Shown: piece after piece, positions 23,392 through 34,539 of the stretch
How the letters are laid out: every line of letters begins with the position of its first letter
Position numbering within the stretch: the stretch's first letter is position 1
NCBI RefSeq assembly: GCF_950023065.1
Contig: NC_088681.1
Span: 54,780,836-54,844,835, forward strand
Length of the DNA: 64,000 nucleotides
DNA from: Planococcus citri
Taxonomy: Eukaryota > Arthropoda > Insecta > Hemiptera > Pseudococcidae
Direction: 5' to 3'
Program-made: the position numbers and the translations under genes
The notes under the pieces: generated by a model
Told to the model about the DNA's origin: nothing
The model's input: only the letters and a program-made list of their open reading frames with translations
The model's database searches: none

Positions 23392-23512
23392 ATTGAGCTA
23401 TTTTGGGTCAACTTCTCAGATTTTATCTACTCTACGGAAATAATGTTAAAAATTCAAGTTTTCACGATATCAATGAAGTAAAATCTTTGAATTTGACCCA
23501 AAGTAGCTCAAT
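23392..23512. repeat. Small inverted repeat next to polymerase relic
   Basis: AATTGAGCTATTTTGGGTCAA at 23392-23412 is mirrored by TTGACCCAAAGTAGCTCAATT near 23492-23512, with about 79 bp between. It begins within a few bases of the polymerase fragment breakpoint, so it may be a small TIR insertion that truncated it. Confidence 0.5.
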
Positions 23513-23514
23513 TA

Positions 23515-23720
23515 TGAAATGGGTTTTGAAAATTCTTCGAAAATCTAAAAAATCAATTTGTGCAGCTGAAAGCTTGGTTAACTTATGAGGGTTTTGGGCT
23601 ATGTTCACTCCTGCAATATTTTTTTCAAAATTTGAAGGCACGAGCCTGCCAAAAAAAAAATATGAAAATGGCTTTTAATGAACATTCATGTAGGTAATCT
23701 TCTTGCTCAAGAAAACTCAA
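23515..23720 (+). repeat. Dispersed repeat, copy 1
   Basis: The phrases AATTTGTGCAGCTGAAA, TGAAGGCACGAGC and AAAATGGCTTTT, then ACATTCA and (C/G)AGAAAAC, occur in the same order and similar spacing as in the reverse complement of 29290-29540. Two diverged copies of one interspersed repeat are therefore present in opposite orientation. No TIR or coding frame is clear. Confidence 0.6.
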
Positions 23721-23859
23721 TTCTAAAAAATTATTGGGGAAAAAGGCACATGAAAATTGACTTTGTAGGGTATTTAAAACTTCCCTCGAGGGGTAGACTT
23801 TACACCCATTTTTTGCAGAGATTTTGCCGTGTTGATTTTGAAATATTTTGAGCAATCAC

Positions 23860-24038
23860 TTAGACAAATTCAAAAAAAAGACACTCACCGAAATGTCCTC
23901 ATGACAACAACCCGGAAGATGGAAAGCATGTAACACTGTGATGTCAACACATTTTGTAGAAAACTGTCCACTAGATCTATACTCATCTCAAGAAGTCAAC
24001 ATACATAATCCAGACCACCTGGCATTCATGAAAACAAC
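23860..24038. other. Non-repetitive flank of the MITE
   Basis: Higher-complexity sequence. The minus strand has a good splice donor, GTGAGTGT (plus ACACTCAC near 23881-23888), after about 100 bp that is open in two frames. This could be a lone exon of an unseen gene, but the two frames conflict and neither is recognised. Confidence 0.25.
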
Positions 24039-24040
24039 TA

Positions 24041-24617
24041 CAGTGGAAATCGCTTATAATGAGATCGGTTAGTACAGGATTTTGGATACAACGAGCAAAA
24101 TGCTCGGTCCCAAGCACAACATCATTTAAACATGTACAATATGGTACCTGTTAGAACGAGCTCATTTATAACGAGGAATCCGGATAGTACGACTGAAATT
24201 CTTGAAATTTGGTTCATTTTATTGTTTTTTCTTCCGCTTATAACGAGTGTTCATGCAGAAAACATTCATTAAATCCCAAATTTCAGTTTTATAGTTTAAT
24301 TTGGTAAAATTTTGAAATAAGGGCAGACTTTGTGGCATTTTTTGAAAAACAGAACTTTCTAAAAAGCTGCTGGAGACTCTAGAACTGCTCAAAATGATTT
24401 GAAACTGTTTCCAATAGATTTGACAAGTCAAAAATAATAGTAAAATTGACAATTTTTTTGCTACACGTGTTATCCGAGTATCATTTATAACAAGAAGCTC
24501 TTTGTATCCAGTTATTACAAGATACTCGTTATAAATGCAATACCTTTTAGTACGAGAGAGTGGATACAAAGAGCAAAATGTCTGGTCCCTTCAACCTCGC
24601 TGTAAGCGATTCCACTG
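24041..24617. mobile_element. Tigger/pogo-like MITE, 577 bp
   Basis: Seen: the element begins CAGTGGAAATCGCTTATAA and ends (reverse complement) CAGTGGAATCGCTTACAG, flanked on both sides by TA. Subterminal inverted matches (GGATACAACGAGCAAAATG / GGATACAAAGAGCAAAATG with GGTCCC) and repeated TTATAACGAG words fill the interior. Known: CAGT-type termini, TA target duplication and TTATAACGA-rich interiors characterise Tigger/pogo (Tc1-mariner) elements and their MITEs. Inferred: a non-autonomous derivative. The 116-codon minus frame at 24219-24569 has no DDE or CENP-B domain and is a by-product. Confidence 0.85.
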
Positions 24618-24619
24618 TA

Positions 24620-27410
24620 TTCGCAAACTGCTGGAAATTGAGAAAGCCGTAGAAATCAGACTACCTTGTTGCCGCATGTAAGTGAATAATAACTCATCCT
24701 CAAAAGTAAGCTAATTCTCATATGAACCCTTGTTTATTGCATAACGCAAAATATGAAGAATAACTCGAAATAATATTCGAACAATGATCAAAAATTGTTT
24801 AATTAACGAAACAACATAATGCACAAAAGCACACACGAAATACAGACCATTTGGTCAGGTAAAATTACATAAGTTACTCGAAGTACGAGATAATGATGTG
24901 AGAACATTGCTGAAAGTACAGCTAAAATGATTCGGCACGAGCATTGCTGAGTAGAAACGAATACAAGATAATAATTATTACCCCAACAACCCTATTCCTC
25001 CCAAAACAAGTATCCGAACTGTAAATGTACGCACACGTCTTAGTAGTGAGTTTTGGATGTGAAATAGGGGATCTCAATTCACAAAAGTCATAGTATTATT
25101 ACTTTAGAACAATTATTCTAATACATTGTTCATTTGTTTCATGCACCCTGGGAGCCAATTATCAAGATCAATTATCACAGAAAGATGCACCAGTTCCAGA
25201 TCAACAATCCAAACATTTACCCTTAACATTTAATTAAGCCATGGATTACCAATAAGTTTATTGTTTGGTGCTAAGGTTGTACAGTTGTAATACCCCCCCC
25301 CCCTCAATGGTAACACATCTGTACCCCCATATTATACTCAAATAAACTAGCCCCACCCACAAGAGGTTGGAATTGGGGAACCTGCAAAAAAAAAGTTGAA
25401 AAATTAAATTTGGGTTAACTGATAGGTAGCTTGTGGCAAAAAATAAACTTTTTTGCGAGAACTGGTACCCTACGTGGAAAAAAATTAAAATATACGAAAT
25501 TATACAGCATAAAATTTTTCAGTAGTACATTTGTGATTTATTTTTTCCGGCAGATTTTTTCCCAGATACTTTGAGCAATGGTCGAGAAATTCATTTTAAA
25601 CGCACCTCATCATAACATCGTCGATGATAATGACGAACCTCTTGGAATTTATTAACGTAAAATGTTTCATTTGTTGCATTCTTCATTCACTTTAACTTTT
25701 CACCTGTTGAAAAATTACCTTATTTTTAGCCTCGATCATGAAAGTAAATATCAGCCCTTTGTAATATTTTGTTCGCCGGAATGTATTTTCTTTCTTCCTC
25801 TTTCCTTTTTTTTTTTTTTCACAATTTTCGCGAGCTCGACGAAACGCTTTTACAAAATATAATTCAAGTGCATGCTATCACTTAGCTTTTTTTATACACG
25901 TGAGTGAATTGTATAGAAATACGTACTTAATCTAAAACCGAACCATCGCGCGAATAGTGTTTTGAGTGAGTATATGTGGGAAGAAGAGAGAGTTATAGTA
26001 AATTCGACGTGTAGGTAATTTTTCTTAGCGCATGAAAAGGTTAGAAAAGAGCCACATCGGCGCAGTAGAACATGGATGAGGAGATTGGGGATACCGGTGT
26101 TTATATTTTAACACATGCTTTTATAAAATTACTCTTAATGTACACGCATTAGAATAGAGTGTTCTCAACGTGAACTTTTACTTTCGTCAATAGTATAGTA
26201 GGTATATGTACAAAGCGAACTTCAAGTTAGAAAAGGTGGAAAAACTAGCGCATTTATTCTCTTTGCTTTTCACTGCTTTTCGTCGGCGAAATGATTTTTT
26301 TTTCAAATTGCCCAAAAACATTCATTCGACGTTAGAGAATCGTCGAATTGGAAAAGTAATAAATTTCTTATTACGTGAGAGGTGATTTAAAAGAGTTGAG
26401 GGCTCATTTATTGTGAGAAGTGCTGCTTCTACTCGCTGTGTATTGGATAGTGAGACTTTTCCCTCTTTAATGTTTGATATAATTTATTGACGCTTTTTTT
26501 TTCTCCTTTTTTCTTATTTATGGATATTGATAAAGTCTTCGGGGAGGGGTTAACGTTTTGAAGCATTTTTTTTTCACTTTTTGGAACGAGAATGGAACAG
26601 AATTTCGGCTAAATGTTTTAAATATTCGACGGTGTAAGTGAAAGGAAAAATACAACGAGTGAGGTGTAGTAATTTGCAAGAAAAAAAAAAGTATCAACCT
26701 ATGCGAACATTTTTCGCAGTTACGTTTTCCTGGAGGAAAAAAAGTTACCAAGTTTTAAACTCGTGAATTATGAAAAAAAAAAACCTAAACGTGGAGTTAT
26801 TTCATCTTCCTCTTATAAACTTGTTATGACGTTCGGATGCTTATGGTATTAATTTTTTAACGTCTACGTGCCTCGAACATTTTCACGCGGTTGACATTTC
26901 ATTGTAGTAAAATGACATCGAAAGATGGCTGAACATGATGGTGACTGGTGAGTTTACAGCTATGTAGCGTATGTATTGGAAAAAGGTTTAGAAGAATCGA
27001 TAAAACATATTTTCTCTTCTATACTTATTGGAAATTTTTTTGAAATTTATTTTTTATTGAAATCTCGACCCGAAAAAATTATATACTGAAATTTGCTCGA
27101 GAAAATGTCACAGGTTGGAAAATGTTGAATTTTTAAAGGGTTTGGAGGTTTCTGATTCCCTTTTATTTGTAAATTATTCTCGAAAAAGTTTTGTAATTAT
27201 ACAAATGAACACTAAAGCTCTTGCCTTTTGAGTTATTTTATTGCCAATTTAATAAATAAATGAATTTTCGTCTAATTTTGTGACTTTTTGTCAAGAGTTT
27301 CGAGGGCTGGCTGAATGGGGCTATTTTTGACTCTTCGAGACATAATTTTGATACAGTTATAGTTTCATCGTGTTTCAAGTCCTACAAATCATGAAAAAGT
27401 CTTGCACTTT
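24620..27410. other. Mostly non-repetitive DNA, no gene recognised
   Basis: Mixed-composition DNA with poly-C at about 25290-25302 and A/T homopolymers. The part from 25860 to 27000 is richer in CG and has few repeats. Frames at 25662-25862 and 26518-26751 are F/S/K-biased and unsupported. Confidence 0.4.
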
Positions 27411-27414
27411 TCAA

Positions 27415-27545
27415 AAAAAAATTCTTCAAAAATTCATTCAATTAGAATTATTTTCATTTTGAGAAATTGCTCATGAATTTCATAAAAAATTCTTCAAAAA
27501 TTCATTCAATGAGAATTATTTTCATTTTGAGAAATTGCTCATGAA
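27415..27545 (+). repeat. 68-bp tandem duplication
   Basis: ATTCTTCAAAAATTCATTCA followed by ATTATTTTCATTTTGAGAAA and TTGCTCATGAA occurs twice, offset by 68 bp, with almost no differences. This is a recent local duplication. A run of 16 G lies just downstream at 27611-27626. Confidence 0.85.
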
Positions 27546-27874
27546 ATGAAAAGAAGAGGGTGGGGTTCGAACTCGAAAAATTATCCCAAAGAAAGATGAT
27601 GAAATTTTCTGGGGGGGGGGGGGGGGAGGTGAAATCTGAGAAACAATGAGTTCAACATTGTGTAGAAATTTTCAAAAGAACTGTCCAAAGTCCAGTAAAA
27701 TGTTTGAATTTTAATTTGAAGATTTTAATAGACCCTTTGAGACCATTTTCGATGAATTTTTTAATTGATCTTTTTTTTAAGGGTATAAATTAAAGTGGCT
27801 ACTATTCTGAAGTTTCGCTTTCTTGCACTCCCAACTGCAGAAGTCGTCAGATTTTGTAAGAAAATAATTCCTTA

Positions 27875-28140
27875 TTACCTCCCCCCTCCCACTTCCCCCA
27901 GGACAAAAAATTTGTATCTAGAGCCCTCATTTTTTTCCAAATTAAAAAAATCCAAAAAATCCAAATAATTTGAAAATTTTTCATTTTTGGCCCAGAATTC
28001 TTTTAAAAAATGTCTTTTAGTAGAAAAAACCTCCTTCAGCTCTCTAGCTGTTTCAGTTCTCTTGATTGGCCCCCATCCCCTCTCCCCACCTCGTGGAATG
28101 AAATTGAGAAAAATGAATTGAATCAAAGTCGGTGACAAAT
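27875..28140 (-). repeat. Diverged dispersed copy of the 131-bp repeat family
   Basis: Read on the minus strand, the box GGGGAGAGGGGATGGGGGCC followed by AATCAAGAGAACTGA resembles the GGGGAGGT...GTGGATGGGG, CCAATCAAAAATCTGA part of the 7661-8020 repeat. The translated phrase RGWGPIK is common to both. Divergence is high. Confidence 0.4.
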
Positions 28141-28464
28141 TTTTGAAAATAACTCATATCTGTGTTAGAATTTTTCTAAATTCGCCCCTTTTCGAAAATT
28201 AAACCCCCCTCCCCCCATATCTAACTTTGTTCCTCTTGTAAAGATCCTCAAAAATTGAAAAAAAAATCCAAAAAAGTTGAAAAATTGAAGGGTGCAAAAT
28301 TTTTTTGAAAATTTTTCATTCCTGATCAAAAATTCCTTCAAAACTTAACACACTTTTGAACGTATTCAGAAAATCATCAAAAAATCAAATAAATTTCAAT
28401 TAGGTATATTTTTCTAATTTTCAAAATTTTTTGAAGACTCGAATTTTTTATTGTTTTTTATTTT

Positions 28465-28790
28465 TTGAAAGGTGGGGGTGAGGGGAAGGTTCATTCAAAG
28501 GAACTGATATTGCTTGGGGTGGCTAGAGAGGATTTTTCTTGAATAGGAGGCTATTTAGAAGGATTCTGAAATTTTCGAAAAATATTGGTCCACAGAATTT
28601 CATTTTTTTAGATTATGGGGGGGGGGGTGATACAAGGGAACTAGCATTGTTTGGGGTACTGATAAAAGCTCTCATTTAAAAAAGAAGTTACGAAGAAGTT
28701 TCACGCAGAAATAAAATATTTTCAGCAAATTTTTGAAGATGGGAAATTTTTATGTGAACAAATTTTGACACAGAAATGATGAATTTTCGA
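28465..28790 (+). repeat. Two diverged ~160-bp direct repeats
   Basis: AAGGAACTGATATTGCTTGG at about 28497 and AAGGGAACTAGCATTGTTTG at about 28635 head similar blocks, each preceded by a G-rich run and followed by a GTACTGATAAAAG/GTGGCTAGAGAGG segment. This is old duplication in AT-rich DNA, with no gene. Confidence 0.45.
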
Positions 28791-29289
28791 GTAGGTACTT
28801 TGAATCTTGTTTTGTTTATTATTTTTTTTCCAACTTTATGATCTTTCTATAGGACTTGCATTTCAAGTTGGAGGGCTAAAATTTTTAAGGATTTTTAGTT
28901 TTTATAAAAACGAACAATTTGAGGGGGGGATAGGAGGGTAAAAAACAACCAAAAAATGTCCAAATAGGATAAGTATAACAGCCATTCTAGGAAGGTACAC
29001 GAGATGACAAAGAAGTTGTATTTTTTTTGAATTCTTTAAAATGGAGGAGGGATTGATGAAGATGATTCTGCTTCCTGAAAATGACTGCTTTAAAATTTTA
29101 AAAAAAATTCAAAAATGATGCCCCAATCATAATTTTTAGATCTTGAGGGAAAAAACAGAAAAATAGTTAAGTAATAATTTATTCACCTCTTCCCTTTCCA
29201 TAAATGGCAACAGTGAAAACAAATCAAAAAAAAAACTTTTTTATAGTAAAAATATCCAACTAGGTATGCAAAGTCAATTTTCGTGTGAT

Positions 29290-29540
29290 TTTTCCAGAAT
29301 TTTTCAGAATTTGGTTTTCTCGAACAGGATGAGAAAGGAGAGTGAACTGTGAAATTGACCTGAATGTCTCTAAAAAGCCATTTTACACAATTTTTATCCA
29401 AGCTCGTGCCTTCAATTCTCCAAAATAATATTTTTATGGAGTGAGCATGGTCTGACATCACCAAAACCGAAATTTCAGCTGCACAAATAAATTTTTAGAT
29501 TTTTGGAGAATTTTTAAACTCAATTAATGATGGTTTTTTC
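29290..29540 (-). repeat. Dispersed repeat, copy 2
   Basis: The reverse complement matches 23515-23720: TTTGTGCAGCTGAAA, TGAAGGCACGAGC and AAAATGGCTTTT, then ACATTCAGG and CGAGAAAAC, in the same order. The 93-codon minus frame here is not supported as a gene because it does not persist in the other copy. Confidence 0.6.
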
Positions 29541-29544
29541 GCAT

Positions 29545-31285
29545 TTATTTTTTTTTTTTTCAAATTTTCTTATCGACTTTATTCACTGATATTTTTAATG
29601 TCAGTTATTTGCAATAAAGTTTTCTCATTATTCGACTAGCTATATTCAACTTTTTGGTCACATTTTCAATCACAATTTGAAAAACTTTTACCTTGCGTTT
29701 TTTGAAAGTGAAAAAAACACATTTATTCAAATTTAGCTCATTTTTCGATGCACCATTTATCCTCAAAATCAAAAACTGATTTTTAAAATTTTTTTAAACA
29801 TTGTTTGTACCTTACAATTTTAAGACAGGCAACACGTTTACTTGAAGTTTTTTTTTCTACTGAATCTTTAGTTCTCATTTCTAGGACACCCTTTAGATTC
29901 GAATACATGATAATTAAAACAGTAAATACATAAATTGAACCATGCACACATTTTCAAATAAATAAATTTAAAATCATCAACATAAAATTATTTACGAATA
30001 AAATAATTAATTTTAAAAGCACATAAAACAAAAACTACTCCAAGTACATAAAATATCACTCTAAAAAATTATTTCGGTCCCAAAAAAAATCCCCTGATAA
30101 AACTACATGTACTTACTAGTTTCAAAAAAGCTAAAAAAAAAATATTTCCAAACTCACAGTCACGTTCCACATGGCGCGTATTTCAGCTCAAAACGAATAT
30201 CTTAAGAATCCCCTGCTGGCAACAGGTGTATTATCGAATAACTCCGCCAGAATATAGTCAATAAAAGATAATGTCTGGTCAGTCACATGATCAACGTCGA
30301 CTAAGCAAAATACAGCGGTAAAAATTAAAATAGTAGAAAACACGACGTGAAAAAGAAATGAATCATACATAAGAGACTCGAAAATTCGATGTTTTACGTA
30401 TACGAGTACTAAAGTTACATAGGTACTTGGTTAGAGGATAAAATACAAAGCAAAAGGAAAAGCTAGAGCAGACTGTGTTGGCTCAGTACATAGACCGAGT
30501 TTATATAATTTTTGACCAGAATGATGTGCGCCGAAACATACCGAACAGGTAGTTTTTTGGGTGGGAATGGGGCGGATGCGGATTTCACTGATGCGTTGTT
30601 TTGCTCGGCTGAGGAGAAAATTTATGGTCGGAAAAGTTGAAATGTATTTTTAATTTCTATATATACAAATGAGGACATGGAAGATAGCGCGGAGTACGTG
30701 TACGAATATCTACGTGTGAGCTTATATTTTCCCCTATTTTTTGATCAACCGTAAAAAAAAAATATATACATTAAGTAGGTGGGTAGTTGGTTTGGTACTG
30801 GTACATGGGATGGTATTAGCGAGACTTTACCAAAATATACCTATGTGTCTTTTTCACGTTTTTATTTTTCATCATTAAAATACCATCGAAAGGGTTTACA
30901 GGATTTTTTTTTTACAAGTAAAAGAGTAGAAAATATAACGTTAAAAAGGCAATTGCAAAATGATTGAAAAATTGTGTCGAATTTTTTAGCCTTAAGGGCA
31001 TGTTATATGTTAGACTTTTCAATTTATGAGGTTTCTTATAGGTGGAAATTCTTCCTTGTTGGGAGTGAACGAGTTTTTTTTCTTCAAATATTCGTGTACT
31101 TACTCGTATGTGAAAAATAAATAGAATATTAATATTTTAGTTGATGATGATGATAAAACATCTTTTTAAATGATTAGGTTCGTGATTTTTTTCGGTGGCG
31201 AAGATATACTCTTCAGTAACCTCGAATCAATCGGAATCAACTTTTCACGTAAAATGCTCAAGTACCTATTTTCATTTCTTTTCTT
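29545..31285. other. AT-rich then mixed DNA, no gene recognised
   Basis: 29545-30150 is AT-run DNA. 30160-31160 is more balanced and contains no supported frame. No repeat or RNA gene was recognised. Confidence 0.4.
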
Positions 31286-31289
31286 CAAA

Positions 31290-31440
31290 ATTGGGGGGGG
31301 GGGGGGAGCTGAAGGGACATTGAGTGGCCAAATCCAAAAAATACGTCGATATTCGAATTCAGCACTCTCGAAAACCCAACAAACGATACGTCACACAGTA
31401 TTTCAAATTTTTGTAATTTTCACCCTGTTGGGGGGGGGGC
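31290..31440 (+). repeat. Single dispersed copy related to the 131-bp repeat
   Basis: GGCCAAATCCAAAAAATACG, CGATATTCGAATTCAGC and CTCGAAAAC followed by ACGATACGTCACACAG correspond in order to CCCAATCAAAAATCTGA, ATATTCGCGTTCAGCG and TCACCAAAAACATACGAT of the 7661-8020 array. G-runs at 31293-31306 and 31429-31439 take the place of its G-rich box. Confidence 0.5.
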
Positions 31441-31491
31441 ACTAGATTTATGAACAATTGAAAAATTCGAGTGTTAAGTTTTATTTTGACG

Positions 31492-32166
31492 AACTTAACT
31501 ACCATTTTTTTTCAACTTGCCCTCAGAATTTCGAAAAAAGCTTCAAGGGGGTTATAATATACGATGAATTATGAGGATTTTTGCAAAAAAAAGTGGTAGT
31601 TAAGTTTTAATAAAAATAAAACTTAACTACCATTTTTTAATTCAACTGTTGACTAGTCTAACCAACAGTTAAAACGTTTCAGAATTTTTAAGTAGTTACT
31701 AACCAGAGATTACTGGTATCAAAAATTGAGCTTTTCGAGTTATCAGTGGTATTCAAGTTCTATTTTTATTAAAACTTAACTACCGATTGTTTTTGCAAAA
31801 AACCTTTCAATTCATCGTATAATATTACCCTCTCGAAGCGTTTTTCGAAATTCCGAAGGTAAGTTGAAAAAAAATGGTAGTTAAGTATTATTTTTATTAA
31901 AGCTTAACTACCACTTTTTTTTTGCAAAAATCCTCATAACTCATCGTATATTATTACCCACTCGAAGCCTTTTTCGAAATTCCGAGGGCAAGTTGAAAAA
32001 AAATGGTAGTCAAGTTCTTCCAGAAATACACCTTTTTCTCTATTTTGACGAACTTAACCACCATTTTTTTTCAACTTGCCCTCGGAATTTCGAAAAAGGC
32101 TTCGAGTGGGTAATAATATACGATGAATTATGAGGATTTTTACAAAAAAAAAGTGGTAGTTAAGTA
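31492..32166. repeat. Four alternating copies of a ~115-bp TIR unit
   Basis: Each unit starts AACTTAACTACCATTTTTTT and ends with its near complement AAGTGGTAGTTAAGT. Between them lie a CTTGCCCTCRGAATTTCGAAA box and ATATACGATGAATTATGAGG. Copies: 31492-31605 (forward), about 31772-31886 (reverse), about 31903-32015 (reverse) and 32051-32166 (forward). An extra half-unit terminus lies at 31619. The units behave as tiny foldback MITEs inserted or amplified next to one another. Confidence 0.8.
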
Positions 32167-32286
32167 TTACACTACTACCCGAATTTCGAGTTACTTTTCT
32201 GATACGAGCCTCCCGAGCCTCACAATAAGGTCCGGTATTTCTAAAAAAAAAAAAATGAAAAATTTGTATGACCTAATGACCTTCAA

Positions 32287-32978
32287 GCCGTATTTCCTAA
32301 AGTTACCAGTATCCAGAGAATACTGAATAGTTGTCAGGTGAAAAATGAATAAATGAAATGTGAATTTATGTTGCCAAGAGAGATTTTTTCAATTGATTAC
32401 ATAAGCATGTTGAAAATACAAAGATAAACTTTTTTTTTAGTATCCTCTTCTCAAACCAAAAGAACGCGAAACATCAAAATCAATCTGGCGATTTCTGAGG
32501 CATCAATATATTGGTAAGTATTGCTTAAATGTGATTTTCAGATAGCTTGTAGAATGTATTATTGAATTGGAAACCAGGGATACAATCCAATTTAGATAAT
32601 GAAAAATAGACAATAGATAATTGCCATTACCAACTGATGAATATTTTTTCACAGCTAAGATTAAGATTACATTTCATGTCTGATTTCCAACTCCAAGTGA
32701 TCAACTCTGTAGTGTGAAAGTTTTGTTCAAACAAGTTTTGGTCTTAGAAATCAGCAGATAAGTAAATAAAATTAACATTTTTTTGTAAAATTTCATTTCT
32801 AAATAATTGAAGTAGGTAGTTACTTACCAAAAGTTTGTTTTTGTATCTCCAACATGATTATGTAATCAATTGAGAAAAACTCTCTTGGCAACATAAATTC
32901 ACATTTCATTTATACATTTTTCACCAGTCACCCATTCAGTGTTCTCTGGATACTGGTAGCTTTAGAAAGTACGGCTTG
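32287..32978. mobile_element. ~690-bp inverted-repeat element
   Basis: CAAGCCGTATTTCCTAAAG and ACCAGTATCCAGAGAA at the left are mirrored by TTCTCTGGATACTGGTAG and CTTTAGAAAGTACGGCTTG at the right. Pairing continues inward through GAAATGTGAATTTATGTTGC / GCAACATAAATTCACATTTC and TACATAAGCATGTTG / CAACATGATTATGTA, giving arms of about 150 bp (32287-32440, 32825-32978). No target duplication is obvious and there is no coding frame. Probably a TIR MITE of unknown superfamily. Confidence 0.7.
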
Positions 32979-33072
32979 CCCATTTTATTGCATTTTTATT
33001 TTTCTCTCTTGAAAATTAATTAGTAGCGTGTTTTCAAAATGTCTGGTGATTCCTAAAATTTTAGTTTCTGTC

Positions 33073-33288
33073 AAGGAGTGGCTCTACTGAACTTGACCAT
33101 AAACTTATTTCTGTAACTTAAACATAAGATTGGCTTATACATGTTCAAGTTCAGTTAGCTTATACAATTTCAAGTTCAGTATAAACCATGTATAAACAAT
33201 AGGTAGTACATAAGTATAAACCAATCTTATGTTCAAGTTACAGGAATAAGTTTGCAGTTAAGTTCAGCACAGCCGCTCCTCTACTTCA
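33073..33288. repeat. 216-bp hairpin-forming inverted repeat
   Basis: AACTTATTTCTGTAACTTAA, ACATAAGATTGG and TTATACATG (33108-33143) pair with TATAAACCAATCTTATGTTC and AAGTTACAGGAATAAGTTTG (about 33215-33263). The outer GGAGTGGC/GCCGCTCC parts also pair. Arms are ~75 bp, with an internal loop of repeated TTCAAGTTCAG words. Probably a small foldback MITE, and if transcribed it would form a long hairpin. Confidence 0.7.
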
Positions 33289-33586
33289 TGATTTACTCGC
33301 CTTTTTTCATTCCATTACTTGCACGTTTTTCTTGGAGCAAATGACTTTTTCATAAGATCTTCAATTTGAGTTCACTCAAACCATGATACCCTCTAAAGGG
33401 TTAAGAGTGATGAAATTAGATGTTACTGTAATTTTATAATTATAACACAAAACACCTTTTACAATATGAAACTATTTAATGAAAAAATTCTAAAATTGAT
33501 ACATAAGCGTGAGACGCGTTTTGGTCTGCTTAGTGTTACAATTAAAAATGTGCGAAAAAGGTGATATAAACTACACGCGAAGTAAT

Positions 33587-34497
33587 TTAGTAATCTACAT
33601 TGTCTTTATTGTTCTTCAGAGGCGTGGCCTCCAAAGATTTGAAGTATTGCTTGTTGCTGAGCAAATTCTGAATTGTGATACTCCATTGGTCACTATCAGG
33701 AATGTTGTCGCTCCATGGGGAGCTTTTATCTTCCTTCAGTGTTTCTCACCAATTAGAGCTGTCAAGGATTTCTGTATCAGGAGTTGCTGGTCTCAAAATG
33801 AGCTACTTGCTTGTTTGAGGAACACATTATGTTACCAGCCGTGAGATTTTCAATTTGCTTCATCATTCTTGGATGCAATCAGTTGTTTTGATGGCACTTC
33901 TAATCGAGAGGTTTCATGAAACATACCTGGTCTGTTATTTTTTTTTTTTAGCAAGTTTTCTAAACCTTGAAGATTGATGCCAGTATGTCTTATTTTAGCT
34001 TCTGGAACATTCTGTCAGTGTCATTCACTAGTGGAATTTCCTTAGATTTTTCTGTTGTAGAACTGTTTTACAGCATTTGAGCAAACAAGCTACCTACGTA
34101 TTCATGAGAGTTGCCACATCTTCAGTTTCATTTCAATGTTGGAGGTTATTTATGGCTATTTGAAAGATTTCATACTAAGTATGTACTTACTTGTCCAAAT
34201 GCTTTCACTTGTGTGGTATTCGTCTTCTCTGTAAGTAAGAAACAATATTCTTAGTTTGTTGTTTTTTGAGCTTGTTCTTATGGAACAATGGGTTGCTTGC
34301 GAGGTTTGGTGTAGTTTTCAACATGTGTTGCTGCTGCTGATGTTTCTGTTAGCTTAGCAATAGCCATATCTCGCTTATAAAGCTCGGGAATTGAATATTC
34401 ATGATATGCCTTAATGAATAATAGGTACATGGCAAATTGATAACTCAACTCACACAATCGTGTGTAAAGAGAGGTGGTGAAGTATAGAGTACTTACC
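33587..34497 (-). pseudogene. Possible decayed multi-exon gene, 3' part
   Basis: Seen on the minus strand: a 52-codon C-terminal frame at 33745-33587 ending TAA (contains WSDNIPDSDQWSITIQ and QYFKSLEATPLKNN). A 54-codon frame spans 34014-33850 (PEAKIRHTGINLQGLENL, then LEVPSKQLIASKN). A 43-codon frame spans 34409-34278 (EYSIPELYKRDMAIAKL, then HVENYTKPRKQPIVP). Splice-like signals fit an 86-nt intron: donor GTAAGTAC below 34496 and acceptor TTCATTAAG before 34409. A strong acceptor, TTTCTTACTTACAG, opens a 42-nt exon-like piece that ends in GTAAGTACAT. Against a working gene: stops interrupt between frames, donors are missing, and chance frames in AT-rich DNA can look similar. The product is not recognised. 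Called a pseudogene or cryptic gene with modest confidence. Confidence 0.38.
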
Positions 34498-34539
34498 CTC
34501 GCCTTGTTATATTTTCTTTTCTTTGTTTTGAAACATCTC

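Noticed and set aside
24219..24569. 116-codon minus frame inside the MITE
   Set aside because: Lies wholly within a non-autonomous TIR element and has no transposase motif.
33509..33844. 112-codon plus-strand frame
   Set aside because: Overlaps the minus-strand frames that have better composition and splice signals; no domain on the plus strand.
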